Origin: Aralia elata
Taxonomy: Eukaryota; Streptophyta; Magnoliopsida; Apiales; Araliaceae
DNA length: 64,000 bases
Assembly (NCBI GenBank): GCA_034770075.1
Contig: CM068379.1
Coordinates: forward strand, 23,125,506 to 23,189,505
Reading direction: 5' to 3'
The notes beneath the pieces were generated by a model. The model was not told where the DNA came from, did no database searches, and saw only the letters and a list, made by a program, of their open reading frames with translations. The position numbers and the translations under genes were made by a program. Shown piece after piece: positions 54,274 to 64,000 of this stretch; the stretch's first letter is position 1, and every line of letters starts with the position of its first letter.

Positions 54274-56063
54274 TGTTGTCCGATTTATATATGAACAATT
54301 TACGCGCAAGTATACGCGGTCAACAAGTAATAAAGAGTAAGTAAAGTATCGATCCCACGAGGAATTATTACTAGTGTTTTCCAAGTATTAACCTTTTATC
54401 ATCTCAATCTTATCTAAACTAATGATTTTCTGTCTTTTTGGTGGTTTGGATTAATAAAGATAACATTAATAAAAGAACAATAGAAAGCTTTAAAGATAAT
54501 GAAGATATGAGATTATAATTTCTCCTATTGATTCATCTACCTCAACACACTTCCTGTTAAACCAAATTAATTATCACAGATTGTTAGTCGAGAACACGAA
54601 AGTGAGACAAGGCCATCTTTCGATGTACCAAGTCCATATCATATATAATCCACAAATGATAGAATAAACACGAACACCCACATTACCTAAACCACTATAT
54701 GTCTATGTGATTTACAAATAAATAGGGTTTAAGCTCAAGCTCTCAAATGACTACAAGTGGTGCTTCGGTATATGTCTATCCTAAGCACAAATCATACATT
54801 CCAACGCCATGTAGAACATACAAACACATGCTATTATAATTAGATCTAAACCCATAATCCGTTTCTCAATTTCATATGGATTATCATGGTAATTGCTAGC
54901 TAGGCAATTAAGCAATTGAACACAAATCATAATAGACAATCCATGAATAGCTAATAAAACTAACAAGGAAGCATAGCAAAGTAAACTACACAACAAGATC
55001 CATTATAATCCCAAAATAGAGTTTAGTTCATGGTAACTACAAATAACATCATATTCAATTTATACATCATGTTGGATACAAAAATAGAAAGGAAACTAGG
55101 GATAAAACCACTTTTGTAGATTTTCATATGATGTTTGATGGGTTGAAGATGAACACTAGCTTCTCCTCCTTGATTTTGCAATCCTTGATGTTTTTGCTCT
55201 TTGGCCTTGCTTGATGTAGCTTGATTTTAGCACTTTGGCCCTTTAATTGGATGTATTTGGTAGCTTCCTCTCTCTAGTTTTGCTGATTTCTCCTTCCTAT
55301 TATGCCTATTTCGTGCCTTCCACAGCTGCTATAAGTCCCTGGATGCCCTAACCTAGCTTAGCACCTCCAAAATGACCAAAAAACCCAAAAACTCTGCTGC
55401 TGTCCGCGACGAGCTCGCCCCGGCGAGCTTTTTGGCCTAAGAATTCTCGCCCCGGCGAGCTCTCGCCGCGGCGAGCAATTTGTGTAGGAAATTCCCGCCC
55501 CGGCGAGCTCTGGAAAAACGACCATAACTTCTTCGTCCGAACTCGGATTAAGGCGATTAAGTAGGCTATGGAAAGCTAAGAAGTAGCTCTACAACTTTTA
55601 TAACTGGAGCTCATCGAGATAATGGCCGGAGAAAGGTTCAAATTGATCCCGAAGCAACTGCTGTGTAAAAGTCATGCAAAATCCGATGGTAAAATGACCA
55701 TAACTCTCTCAAACTAACTTCAAATTTGATGATTCCGGATGCTCTGGAAAGCTAAGATCAAAATCTACAACTTTCGTTCTTTGAGTTTGGAGAGATTAGG
55801 ACTGTATCATGGGTCAAATTGAGAAACAAACAGCTGGAATGCCAAATTCGAGCCAAAAACGCAACGACTCAAGGGGCCTTTATTTCAATTCCTACAAAAC
55901 CAAGTAAAAACACATAAAAGCACATAAATACATATAAAAGTAATACAAAACTACATTACACAACAATAAGATGAAAACATATAAAACCAAACGAAATAGC
56001 TAAAGACTTACAAATTATTAAGGCTAAAAGTACCCAATTTGTGTATATAAAACACACTCATCA
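54274..56063 (-). mobile_element. Solo LTR H2, 1790 bp
   Basis: On the plus strand from TGTTGTCCGATTTA to ACACTCATCA, flanked by perfect GTAAT (54269-54273 and 56064-56068) inside the E LTR; the empty site is at 28251. Its ends are the complement of H1. It contains four GCTCGCC/GGCGAGC modules (55413-55511). No coding region. The family may be Athila-like. Confidence 0.87.
55413..55511. repeat. GC-rich palindromic modules in H2
   Basis: GCTCGCCCCGGCGAGC (perfect dyad), then CTCGCCCCGGCGAG, CTCGCCGCGGCGAG and CGCCCCGGCGAGC, separated by AT-richer spacers. Confidence 0.85.
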
Positions 56064-56426
56064 GTAATACTTCCTTAGCTGCAAATGTAAATAATATTTA
56101 CAAGGATGAGCATAAAATAGCCCAGCAAGTTTAAAAATACAAACACAATGTGTTTTGAGTTAAAGGGATAAAATTCACGATTTTGCCTAACTGAGGGTTG
56201 ATATCCTCTATTGATTCGTATTAACCAGAAAACTGAGGGTTGATATCCTCTATTGATTCGTATCAACCATTTCTGTCAGTCATAAAGACTTAAAAATATG
56301 TTTGGTTTGGTTATTTTGAAGGGGATCAACCTTCCTCAATATCCTAGGTGTATGCATATCATCCTACTCATGCCCACTACACATTATGTCGAGATTTACT
56401 AGACATATATATGACCCTTAAAGGGG

Positions 56427-57666
56427 TAAGGACCATTTTAGCAAAAGACATCGTAACAAAAAGTGGAAATTCGCTGGGGCGAATTCGTCTCTGTCCAAAT
56501 CCGCCCAGTGCGTTCTGAATCCGCCCCAGCCCAGACTTCTTTGTCCAATCCGCCCCAGCGATTTCGCCCAGTACAATGAATCTGCCCCAGCAGATTCGGT
56601 GGGAAAAAGAAAAATAATTTTGCTCAGGCCAGGGAATCTTGAGGAGTTCTGATTGCAATTGGAGAGTTATTTCTTAGAGTATTAGGATATTATCTTAGGA
56701 CTATAAATACATGTTATTAGTTAGATATTAGACACATCTACACATCATCTACATTGGAAAAAACCCTAGTTTTGTAAGATTGAAGGATGTCAAGCTAATT
56801 TTATATATTCAGTTCTAAAGGGAGGTGAAACCTTATCTACAAATAATTGATTAATCAAGTTTTATTCTTTATTCCTTTTTGCATGAAACTTATTCTGATA
56901 ATCTATTTCAATTGTTTGCATGCTAATTGATTTCATTAATTTAATATGGCCAATTGGATTAGTTTAATCATTAACATCTGCTAGATTAAGGAGTAATATT
57001 ACTTGTAATTGATAGTATTCCTTGTCACCGGTAGCAATTAGTAATATTGATTGTGTCAGAACTTTTGATTATTACTAAGGTTATCAGGAAGCAAGTTAAA
57101 TAAACTGAGCTTGTGTGTTTATTGCTTGAATTAGCCTAATTCTCTAGTCCTTAACGCTGCTATCATATTAAATCTAAAAAGCTTGTTTTAGGTTATATGA
57201 TAGTTAGAATATGGCAAAGAGCTTGTTTTATTCAGTAAATATCTAAGGAGAATTTCATATAGCAGAAATTATTGTTATCTAGGGCTAATAGTTTCATTGA
57301 AAGGTAAATAATAATAACTTGGTTGATTAATTACTGTGATTTGGTGGATCTGAACTAAAGAACTGAACTTGTTGATTTATTGGTTAAACCTATTACTTGA
57401 TTTTGTTTAGTTAGATAATTGATTTTCAAAACCCCCCATCTTTTGTCATTGAATAGATTTTAAACACGTACTCCATGTGGGATTGATCCTTGCTTACTAC
57501 TGTGCTAATTGTTGAATTTGTGAATAGAAAGTGAGGTTAATTTAGGAGTATTAAACGACAGCTCCCACGAACATAGACACTATGGTGGATGCAACAGCTA
57601 ATCATGAGATAATGTTATTTATAGATGGATCATGGGTTTCAATCAGATAAAGATGTTCTTAGAAAA
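56427..57666 (+). other. Unclassified LTR-like piece K
   Basis: LTR E homology ends at 56426 and a new sequence starts. It has GC-rich CCGCCCCAGC/GCTGGGGCG modules (56470-56600), a plus-strand TATA box TATAAATA at 56702-56709, AAACCCTAGTTTTG, and a TCCATGTGGGATTGATCC end block like that of H1/H2. It looks like part of an LTR, but I find no TG start or target duplication, and no ORF. Confidence 0.5.
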
Positions 57667-58480
57667 TGTGGCCCCCCAAATCCGGGTACTTGAAACCCGT
57701 ACTTGGTGCATCACGATACCATTTCTTTGAGCTGTTTAATATATTCAAACTTAATATTTATATCAGAGTTATCTATTCCCCAGGTATGGCAACTTTTAAT
57801 TACATTCCTTACATGTTACATAATATATATGATCACAATACAAAAGACTAATTATTACAGATAATACCATACAACTTATTCCTTCAGCTTTCCCTTTCCT
57901 TTGCCCTTGCCAGAGCCTTCTAGTCGATCACACTTAGCTGAAAACATTTAAGTCAAAGCAAGAATGAGCATTCAATTACTCAGCAAGTAATAATAATTAA
58001 TAATAATGCGTTGAAAGAAGTAAATATTTTCTTTGAGGACTACTTCTACCACGAATCAATAGTGGTGAAGTCATTTAAAACCATTCTTAACAACAGATCA
58101 AATCATATTAAGATTTTTAAAACAACTGAGTGACTTTTGAATACTGAGTGGTCAAAAGACCATGAACTGTTATTTTTCATTTTTGAAAAGGTTTAAACAG
58201 AAATTCATCTGTAAACCGCCTGGTCTTACGGACACAGAGGATGATCAGTCCCGTTATACCCTGTATTGATCAACACTATATAATATACATCACCGTCATT
58301 GGCGCATAAAAATTACATCACTGCTTTTAGCACATAAAAATTTCCCATTTAGGGTTGTTCATACTCAGCTTGGAGTCCTAACTAAACAATTAAGTTGGAC
58401 GACTTTATCATAACCAATAACATTCGACAAATACTTTTTAAATCGTGTCTAGCTGGGACAAATAGCTTAGATAATCTTTA
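57667..58480 (-). repeat. Partial chromovirus-type LTR I, interrupted by F
   Basis: Plus strand starts TGTGGCCCCCCAAATCCGGG, the kind of end seen in A, E and G, and contains CTTTGCCCTTGCCAGAGCC and CATTCAATTACTCAGCAAG. F is inserted at 58480/58481; the rest is off the window. No ORF. Confidence 0.6.
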
Positions 58481-60285
58481 TGAAAGTAGTATGCACACAA
58501 GCCAATCATATTTGATATGATGTAGCATATACTTTGTAATCTTATTCGGTTAATAAAGGCATTTTACATTATCTACATGGTGTTGTTATATTAAATGTGA
58601 TAAACCCATAGTTTTGAGAAATGCTTTTAGAATCATGATAGGGATCATGCTAATGAGATCTAAATTCTAGATAGCTCACAAACTAAAATCGTTCCTAATC
58701 GACGGATTGCTAAAAAGGGGATTAGTGAATCCGGATAGATTAGTACATACGTTGCTTGCTCTTATGAAGAGAATGATTGATCTCATAATCATTTGTGTGG
58801 AGACACTAAAGCAAGTATGTAGGTGCTTATTAGAGAATAAGTTCACTGAACGTGGCTCGCTAAGGAATACCTAATGGAGTTTTACTCGCCTGTTAATAGG
58901 AATTCCTCTAGTGATAGTAGTACAAGTGATCCTTGGACTTGAGATTATCATAGTATCTTGTGTGTGATGAGTTATACTTTGACATGTCCCTTAAGACCCT
59001 TAGGGTATATCAAAGGGTATGATTGGGTATAATAAGTTGCACATGGAGATAGGTGAATGGTCAACAAAGAATCTACCACTTCTAGTAAAAGTAGTGAATG
59101 TCCTATGTGATTCGATAAATGACGACTCAGAAGTCTTTGGCCAAAGCAGAATGAAATTAGAAAAGAGTTTCTAATTTGCATTAATCAAAGTTGTGCATTT
59201 GAGAATCGAAATACATATAATTAAATAAAATAAGACTTGACAGTAATTCCATGTCTTATATTTAATTGAGACATTGTATGGTAGAAGAATTGAATTGTAC
59301 GATAACTATTCACTGAAAGGTTCTTTTGTGATTAATGTTGAAATCTATATTATCTGAAAAGTCGTTGATCGTTAAGGGGGCTTACCCTTATTGTAGAATA
59401 AATATTATATATTTAAATGAATTAAATAGTTTAATTTATTTATTTAAATAAAATTAGAATTGTTCTAATTGATTTATTCACAACCGATTTAATATGGAGA
59501 ACCTAAAGGATCACACCGCAAAAGAAAAATATTTATTTAAGAAGTAAATGGCATAATTGTAATAATAAGTTAAGTGTATTGAATTTAGTCTATGGAGATA
59601 GAATAAATTAAATAGATTAATATTTATTATTTAATATTTTGAAAATATTAAATATAAATTAATAAGAGGAGTCTTATTATTATTATTATTACTATTATTT
59701 AATTCCTAATAGGGATTGGGAATTAATTAATAGAAGTACTCACTTATGAAATCCTAATTGGATTAGGAGTTTAATTAATTAAAGGAGTTTAATTAAAATA
59801 AAAACCTTAATCCTAAATAGTTTAGGAGGGTTCCCTATATCTATAAATAAGAGGAGTCTTATCATGATTTAGGGTTAGACAGTTACACACTCTTCCATAA
59901 GAATTGGAGAGAGAGAGTACTTGCAATTTCTATAGAGATAGAAACTAGGGTTTAGCCAACACCCATCTTCTTGAACAACTACTATTCCTTGGTGGATCAC
60001 CTCTAGAGGCCAAACACTTGGGTGGCTAACGTTGATCAAAGGAAGGAATCTCATCGGTGGAATTCGAGAAGAACGCGAAGGATTTGGAGGTGAACTCGTA
60101 CCTATGGAAGCATGGTTCTACAAGGGTATGATTCTCATACTTTATCTCTTTCGTTTAATTGATAATTGAGCACATGGATGGTCATGGTGATGGTTTGTAA
60201 GAAAAATTTTAAAATCCGTTTTTATCGCGCTTCCGCACTATTTATGTAATTTGATTGCATGTTCGCGCTATATACAAACATAACA
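58481..60285 (+). repeat. 5' LTR of element F, 1805 bp
   Basis: From TGAAAGTAGTATGCAC to ACAAACATAACA. TATA box at 59842-59849. Confidence 0.92.
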
Positions 60286-60286
60286 G

Positions 60287-60298
60287 CGGTATCAGAGC
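60287..60298 (+). other. Primer-binding site of element F
   Basis: CGGTATCAGAGC, one change from TGGTATCAGAGC. Confidence 0.8.
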
Positions 60299-62256
60299 CT
60301 AACCTTATGCTAATTATCGATTATTATGATTCCATGTATGTATGGGTATGCGATTGGATCAATTTTCTAGGCAATGGAAAAAAAAATTTCGAAGTCTGCT
60401 ACGCAGCGCGGCCGCGCCGCTTCTAGTTCATTCTAGAGCGCGACCGCGCCCGAACCCAGAAATCGTTTTTGGGGGTGCAGCGCGGCCGCGCCGCTCCTAG
60501 TTCATTTTGGAGCGCGGCCGCGCCGGTCTGCAGAATTTAAAATTTTTATTTTTATTTTATTTATTTTCAATTAAGATAAAAGGTTTATTTTGAATTAGAA
60601 TATAATTAAAATTAAAAGTTTTATTTAAACTTGGAATTAGATTCTACGTTAACTAAAATAAAGGAGTTTATTCATATTTGGAATAAGATTCCATGTTTCC
60701 TAGAATAAAGGAGTTTATTCACATATGGAATAGGATTCCATGTTTCCTTAAAAATAAAGATGTTTATTTTGATAAGGAATAGGATTCAACATATTTTATT
60801 TTCCAACAATTTTAAGTTAAAATAAAAGAGTTTGTTTTGAACTTGAAATTGGATTCCATGTTAATTGAAATAAAAGAGTTTATTTTGATTTGGAATTTGA
60901 TTAAAAATAAAGAAGTTTATTTTTATTCAAAATTGGATAAAATAAAATAAATAAGTTTATTATGATTTAAATTTTGATTAAAATAAAGGAGTTTATTTTT
61001 GTTTCAAAATTGGATTTCAAGTAAACTTTTAATTGCCCATTAAATGATATCAATGCATATATGGAATGGTTTTATTATTCATGAGATGAATGTTATTTAT
61101 TGATACATATGGAGATATGTATGATAATAAATAGGGATTGATTATGGAATACTGACCAATGTGTGATTGGTTTTATTTTAGTGGATGCTTGAATGAATGG
61201 ATTTTTATAAATGGGGTCTGCGTACCTCGTCTTTTCTAATTTTTCTTAAGGTAAATTCTATCTCCCTCCTATGTACTTCCCCTTGACTGCTAATCAAGGT
61301 TTCTATTTATTTTAAATAGTTTATGTAATAGGATTAGTTAGAATTATTTTGAAGAATTGGAGACCAAGGAGCGCTTGAAGACCCGTTTGTAATGGAGCTC
61401 GGGTTTAAATGTAATAGTTATATTTAAATTTTGTTCTTGCACCCTAGGTTTGACCTTTTGGTTCACTTGGTGGCTCTAGTGAACCAAACTAGAATAAAAG
61501 TCCATAATCAATCCGGGTAGAATATAGTATTCTATATGTGCATACTTACTATGTATATATTATATATTATACAACATGCTTCGCATGTTAAATAATATGA
61601 TGCGTATTTTATATATATATGTGCATGTGCGCTAAACAAGATGGGACAAATAATAACAAACCCCTCAAAGAAATTATATTAAGTCCTAAGCGTTCAAAGA
61701 TATTTGGAATATCGAACGTCGCCTTCTAGCATGGTAAAGCAATAGAGTATTAAATATTTAATATGAGTTTGTTGTAAGTATTAAATATTTAAGATGTTGC
61801 ATTATCACATTTGCTGCTTATTAAGGAATTGAACATTACTGTTTTGTTGTGTCACCACAAGGACGGTATTTTTCTCTTCACATATATGGAAGTGCTAGGT
61901 TGGACTTAACTTGGATAATTTTGATTCGGATGTGTCACTACTTGATCAAAATAATCTAAGAGCCAAAAAATACAAGGAGTTACATAGTGATGTAATTGAC
62001 AATAGTTGTCTACCTATTTATTTATATATCGTTTGTTGTGTCACCACAAGGCTATATACATTTAAAATGGGATCCTTATTCTCACTAGCAAATCTTTAAT
62101 TAGAATTGCCGAACTATATATTGAGGGTAATATAGTTTGATAAAAATAGTGAGGTACCAATGTAAAATAAAAACCTAATTTATTTTGGTAATTAATTAAG
62201 AAATGAATGTATGCTAAAATGTTGTTAAATTACAAATTCATTTACAGAATTTTATA
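60299..62256 (+). other. Leader (5' UTR) of element F
   Basis: Same organisation as D: GC-rich module, here in two tandem copies (60403-60531), ATAAAGGAGTTTATT units (60570-61010), and TTGTGTCACCACAA sites (61844, 62033) plus GTGTCACTACTTG (61930). The first of D's palindrome sites is lost by deletion. No credible ORF. Confidence 0.7.
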
Positions 62257-63140
62257 ATGTCTAATTTACTATCACTGCGGAGCATATTAGATGCTAATTA
62301 ACCGGACCAAATTAAAAGGACTGGTTAAAGAATTTGAGAATAGTTCTCAAGGCAGAAAAGCTATCTTATGTCCTTAATATTCCTATCCCTGCAATGGTTG
62401 CAGACAATGCCTCAGAGGAAGAGATTGCTACTTTTAGAAAGTGGCAAGATGATGCACAGTTGGCTCAATACATCATGCTCCCATCCATGAGTAACGAGCT
62501 TCAGCGTCAGCATGAAACTATGGATGCTCCTAATATACTCATGCATCTTCAAGGAGTTGAAGGGTGAGGAAAGTAGGACTACTAGATATCAGATATCTAA
62601 GGAGCTTTTCCGATCTAGAATAACCGATGGCACTACAGTACAGACATATGTCCTAAAATGATCAATCTGATTGAATGATTGGGACAACTGGGTTTTAATG
62701 GATGGAGAGTTGATCCAAGATTTGATCTTGCAAATCACTTCCGGACTCTTTCTCACAAATTGTTGTGAATTTCCATATGAACAAGCTATATGTCAGCCTG
62801 CCTGAGTTGCTTAAACATGTTGAAAATTGTAAAGAGTCACTTTCCAACCAAGAAAGACCAAGTCTTACTGGTAGATGATTCTTCCAGGAAGCGGAAGAGG
62901 GCCAAAGGATCTTCTTAGAAGAAGAACAATTCAAAGAAGGTAAATAGAAAGGCAAAAACAAAGGACAATAAGAACAAGGCTGATGCAGATAGCAAAGGAT
63001 TTTGCTTCCACTGCGATAAGCCTAGATACTAGAAAGGAAACTGTAAGGAGAATCTTACAGAGGCTAACCAGAAGAAGCATAGTGAAGCCTCGGTTACAGA
63101 TACAGGTTTGTTCATGATTAAAAATAAATCTTTCTGTAAG
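62257..63140 (+). pseudogene. Gag of element F (broken)
   Basis: ATG 62257-62259 begins MSNLLSLRSILDAN. After a stop, the frame from 62334 reads MRIVLKAEKLSYVLNIPIPA and WQDDAQLAQYIMLPSMSNEL, ending at the TGA 62565-62567 shared with D. Later parts match gag in other frames. The knuckle reads CFHCDKPRY, then TAG at 63030-63032, then GNC, again as in D. Confidence 0.8.
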
Positions 63141-64000
63141 TCAAGGTTCTACTTGGGTATTGGATACCGGCTGTAGTTCTCACGTATGCAATCCAATGCA
63201 GAGACTAAGCAGAAGTAGAAAGCTAAACAAAGAGTAAGTAATCTTATGTGTGGAATGAAGCAAAGGTTGTTGCATTAACCATAGAAACTTATAGTTTAGC
63301 ATTGCCTACGGGCAAGTCTATTAAGTTAATAAGTTGTTATTATGTTCCAGTTCTCATTAGAAACATTAGAACTTTCGTTGTTGGACAAGGAAGGTTCTGG
63401 TATTATATTTAAGAACAATTATTGTTTTATTTATAATGATAATGTTTTGTTTGAAATTAGAAGAATACTTGATAGACTTTGTATACTTGACTTACATGAA
63501 AAATATTTTGCAAATTGAATAAACTAATAAAAGAAAAAGGAGATGGTCATTCAAAGAGTTGAATGTGTATATTTGATAACATACAAGTCTGAATCGTTTG
63601 AAATGTTAAAAGAATTCAGAAGTGAAGCATATTGACAAAGTATTAAGATTCTTTAATCAGATCGAGGAAAGAATACTTGTGCAATGAGTTTCTAGATCAT
63701 CTCAAAATGGTATTTTCTCATAATGGACACCTTCTGATACGCAATAGTTGATTGGTGCATCTAAAAGGAGAAATTGTATCTTGTTGGACATGGTGCAGTC
63801 CATAATGATTTTTACCGACATTCTAGTATTCATCTGGGGTTATGCCCTAGAAACGGCTGCATATCTACAAAATAAGGTAACCTCAAAATCCGGCCCCAAG
63901 ACTCCATAAAAGTTATGGATAGGGAGGATTCCTAATCTTAAGTATGTTAAGATAAGGGTTGTCCATCTTATGTGAAAAGGTTTCAAAGATAAGTTTGGGA
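63141..64000 (+). pseudogene. Protease and deleted integrase of element F (partial)
   Basis: The WVLDTGCSSHVCN active-site block (near 63155-63195) is intact here, while D has lost one residue. The pre-integrase segment is followed by the same deletion of the zinc domain and first catalytic Asp as in D, then VYLI/YKSESFEMLKEF. The window ends within the integrase C-terminal region. Confidence 0.75.

Larger units (their letters stand above)
20152..56426 (-). mobile_element. Element E: non-autonomous chromovirus-type LTR element hosting many insertions
   Basis: Minus-strand element. Its 3' LTR is 20152-30331 (interrupted by G). A 1-kb non-coding interior follows (30332-31370, with polypurine tract and Met-tRNA primer site). 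The 5' LTR starts at 31371 and is interrupted by C, D and H2. With insertions removed, the left LTR is about 2.88 kb. Left-flank 5-mer is GTGAT (20147-20151). The right end is not reached: LTR homology stops at 56426. TATA context and ends resemble element A, suggesting a related chromovirus. It would need proteins from another element. Confidence 0.82.
31371..56426 (-). repeat. 5' LTR of element E, interrupted by C, D and H2
   Basis: LTR pieces are 31371-31482, 44563-45062, 54074-54268 and 56069-56426, plus duplicated target bases. They are collinear with 20152-20670 and 27970-28640. The start is TATAACGCCCCG instead of TG, a point change. The remaining roughly 1.7 kb of this LTR is absent before 58480, so it is either truncated at 56426 or continues beyond the window. 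Confidence 0.82.
58481..64000 (+). mobile_element. Element F: Ty1/copia, same family as D, cut by window end
   Basis: 5' LTR, primer site, leader, gag, protease and deleted integrase, collinear with D to position 50533 of D. Left-flank 5-mer CTTTA. It shares D's gag stops and integrase deletion, so the lesions are older than the two insertions. Confidence 0.92.

Noticed and set aside
56377..56658. 93-codon minus-strand frame spanning the E/K junction
   Set aside because: It crosses a junction between unrelated sequences and covers GC-rich modules; no domain.
23231..59181. A 69-codon minus-strand frame conserved in copia LTRs (23231-23440, 52773-52982, 58972-59181)
   Set aside because: The copies are homologous LTRs, so conservation is expected. 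It is lost in the D 5' LTR and has no recognisable domain.

Overview
The window is plant nuclear DNA, probably from a eudicot, and it is almost wholly a nested stack of LTR retrotransposons. I found no bacterial-type genes and no tRNA, rRNA or CRISPR array. The plant assignment rests on Tat-lineage Ty3/gypsy elements with two RNase H domains, chromodomain Ty3/gypsy elements, Ty1/copia elements primed by initiator Met-tRNA, LTRs of 0.5-3.4 kb, and 5-bp target duplications. The one stretch that could be host coding sequence is a single possible exon near 15.2-15.4 kb. The species cannot be told from what I see.

Layout, left to right. (1) 1-6695: element A, a chromodomain-type Ty3/gypsy copy on the minus strand with 2.8-kb LTRs, an intact gag and a pol gutted by deletions. 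It is inserted in element B. (2) 6696-13944: element B, a Tat-lineage Ty3/gypsy copy (minus strand). It holds gag, protease, RT, two RNase H domains, integrase, a 0.5-kb LTR and an antisense, intron-containing extra ORF downstream of pol. (3) 13945-17139: AT-rich DNA with a tandem duplication, the possible exon, a copia-like LTR and a 300-bp fold-back MITE. (4) 17140-20151: element J, the 5' part of an old Tat/Ogre-like element (plus strand), cut off by element E. (5) 20152-56426: element E, a non-autonomous chromovirus-type element (minus strand) with 2.9-kb LTRs and only about 1 kb of non-coding interior. Its left LTR carries solo LTR G, which itself carries two more solo LTRs. Its right LTR carries element C (Tat lineage, with antisense ORFs and a 70-bp minisatellite), copia element D and solo LTR H2. 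(6) 56427-64000: an unclassified LTR-like piece (K), the start of a chromovirus-type LTR (I), and copia element F, which runs off the right edge.

Insertion order, from junctions and target duplications: J before E; E before G, C, D and H2; G before the copia solo LTR and H1; B before A; I before F.

The most interesting features are the antisense spliced ORFs lying tail-to-tail with pol in both Tat elements; short hairpin-forming modules repeated inside the LTRs or leaders of several unrelated families, with copy number differing between sister copies; a non-autonomous copia family (D, F) whose copies share the same lesions; and a premature-stop spectrum that looks dominated by C-to-T changes at glutamine codons. 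All alignments were done by eye. Lineage names come from motif recognition, not database searches.
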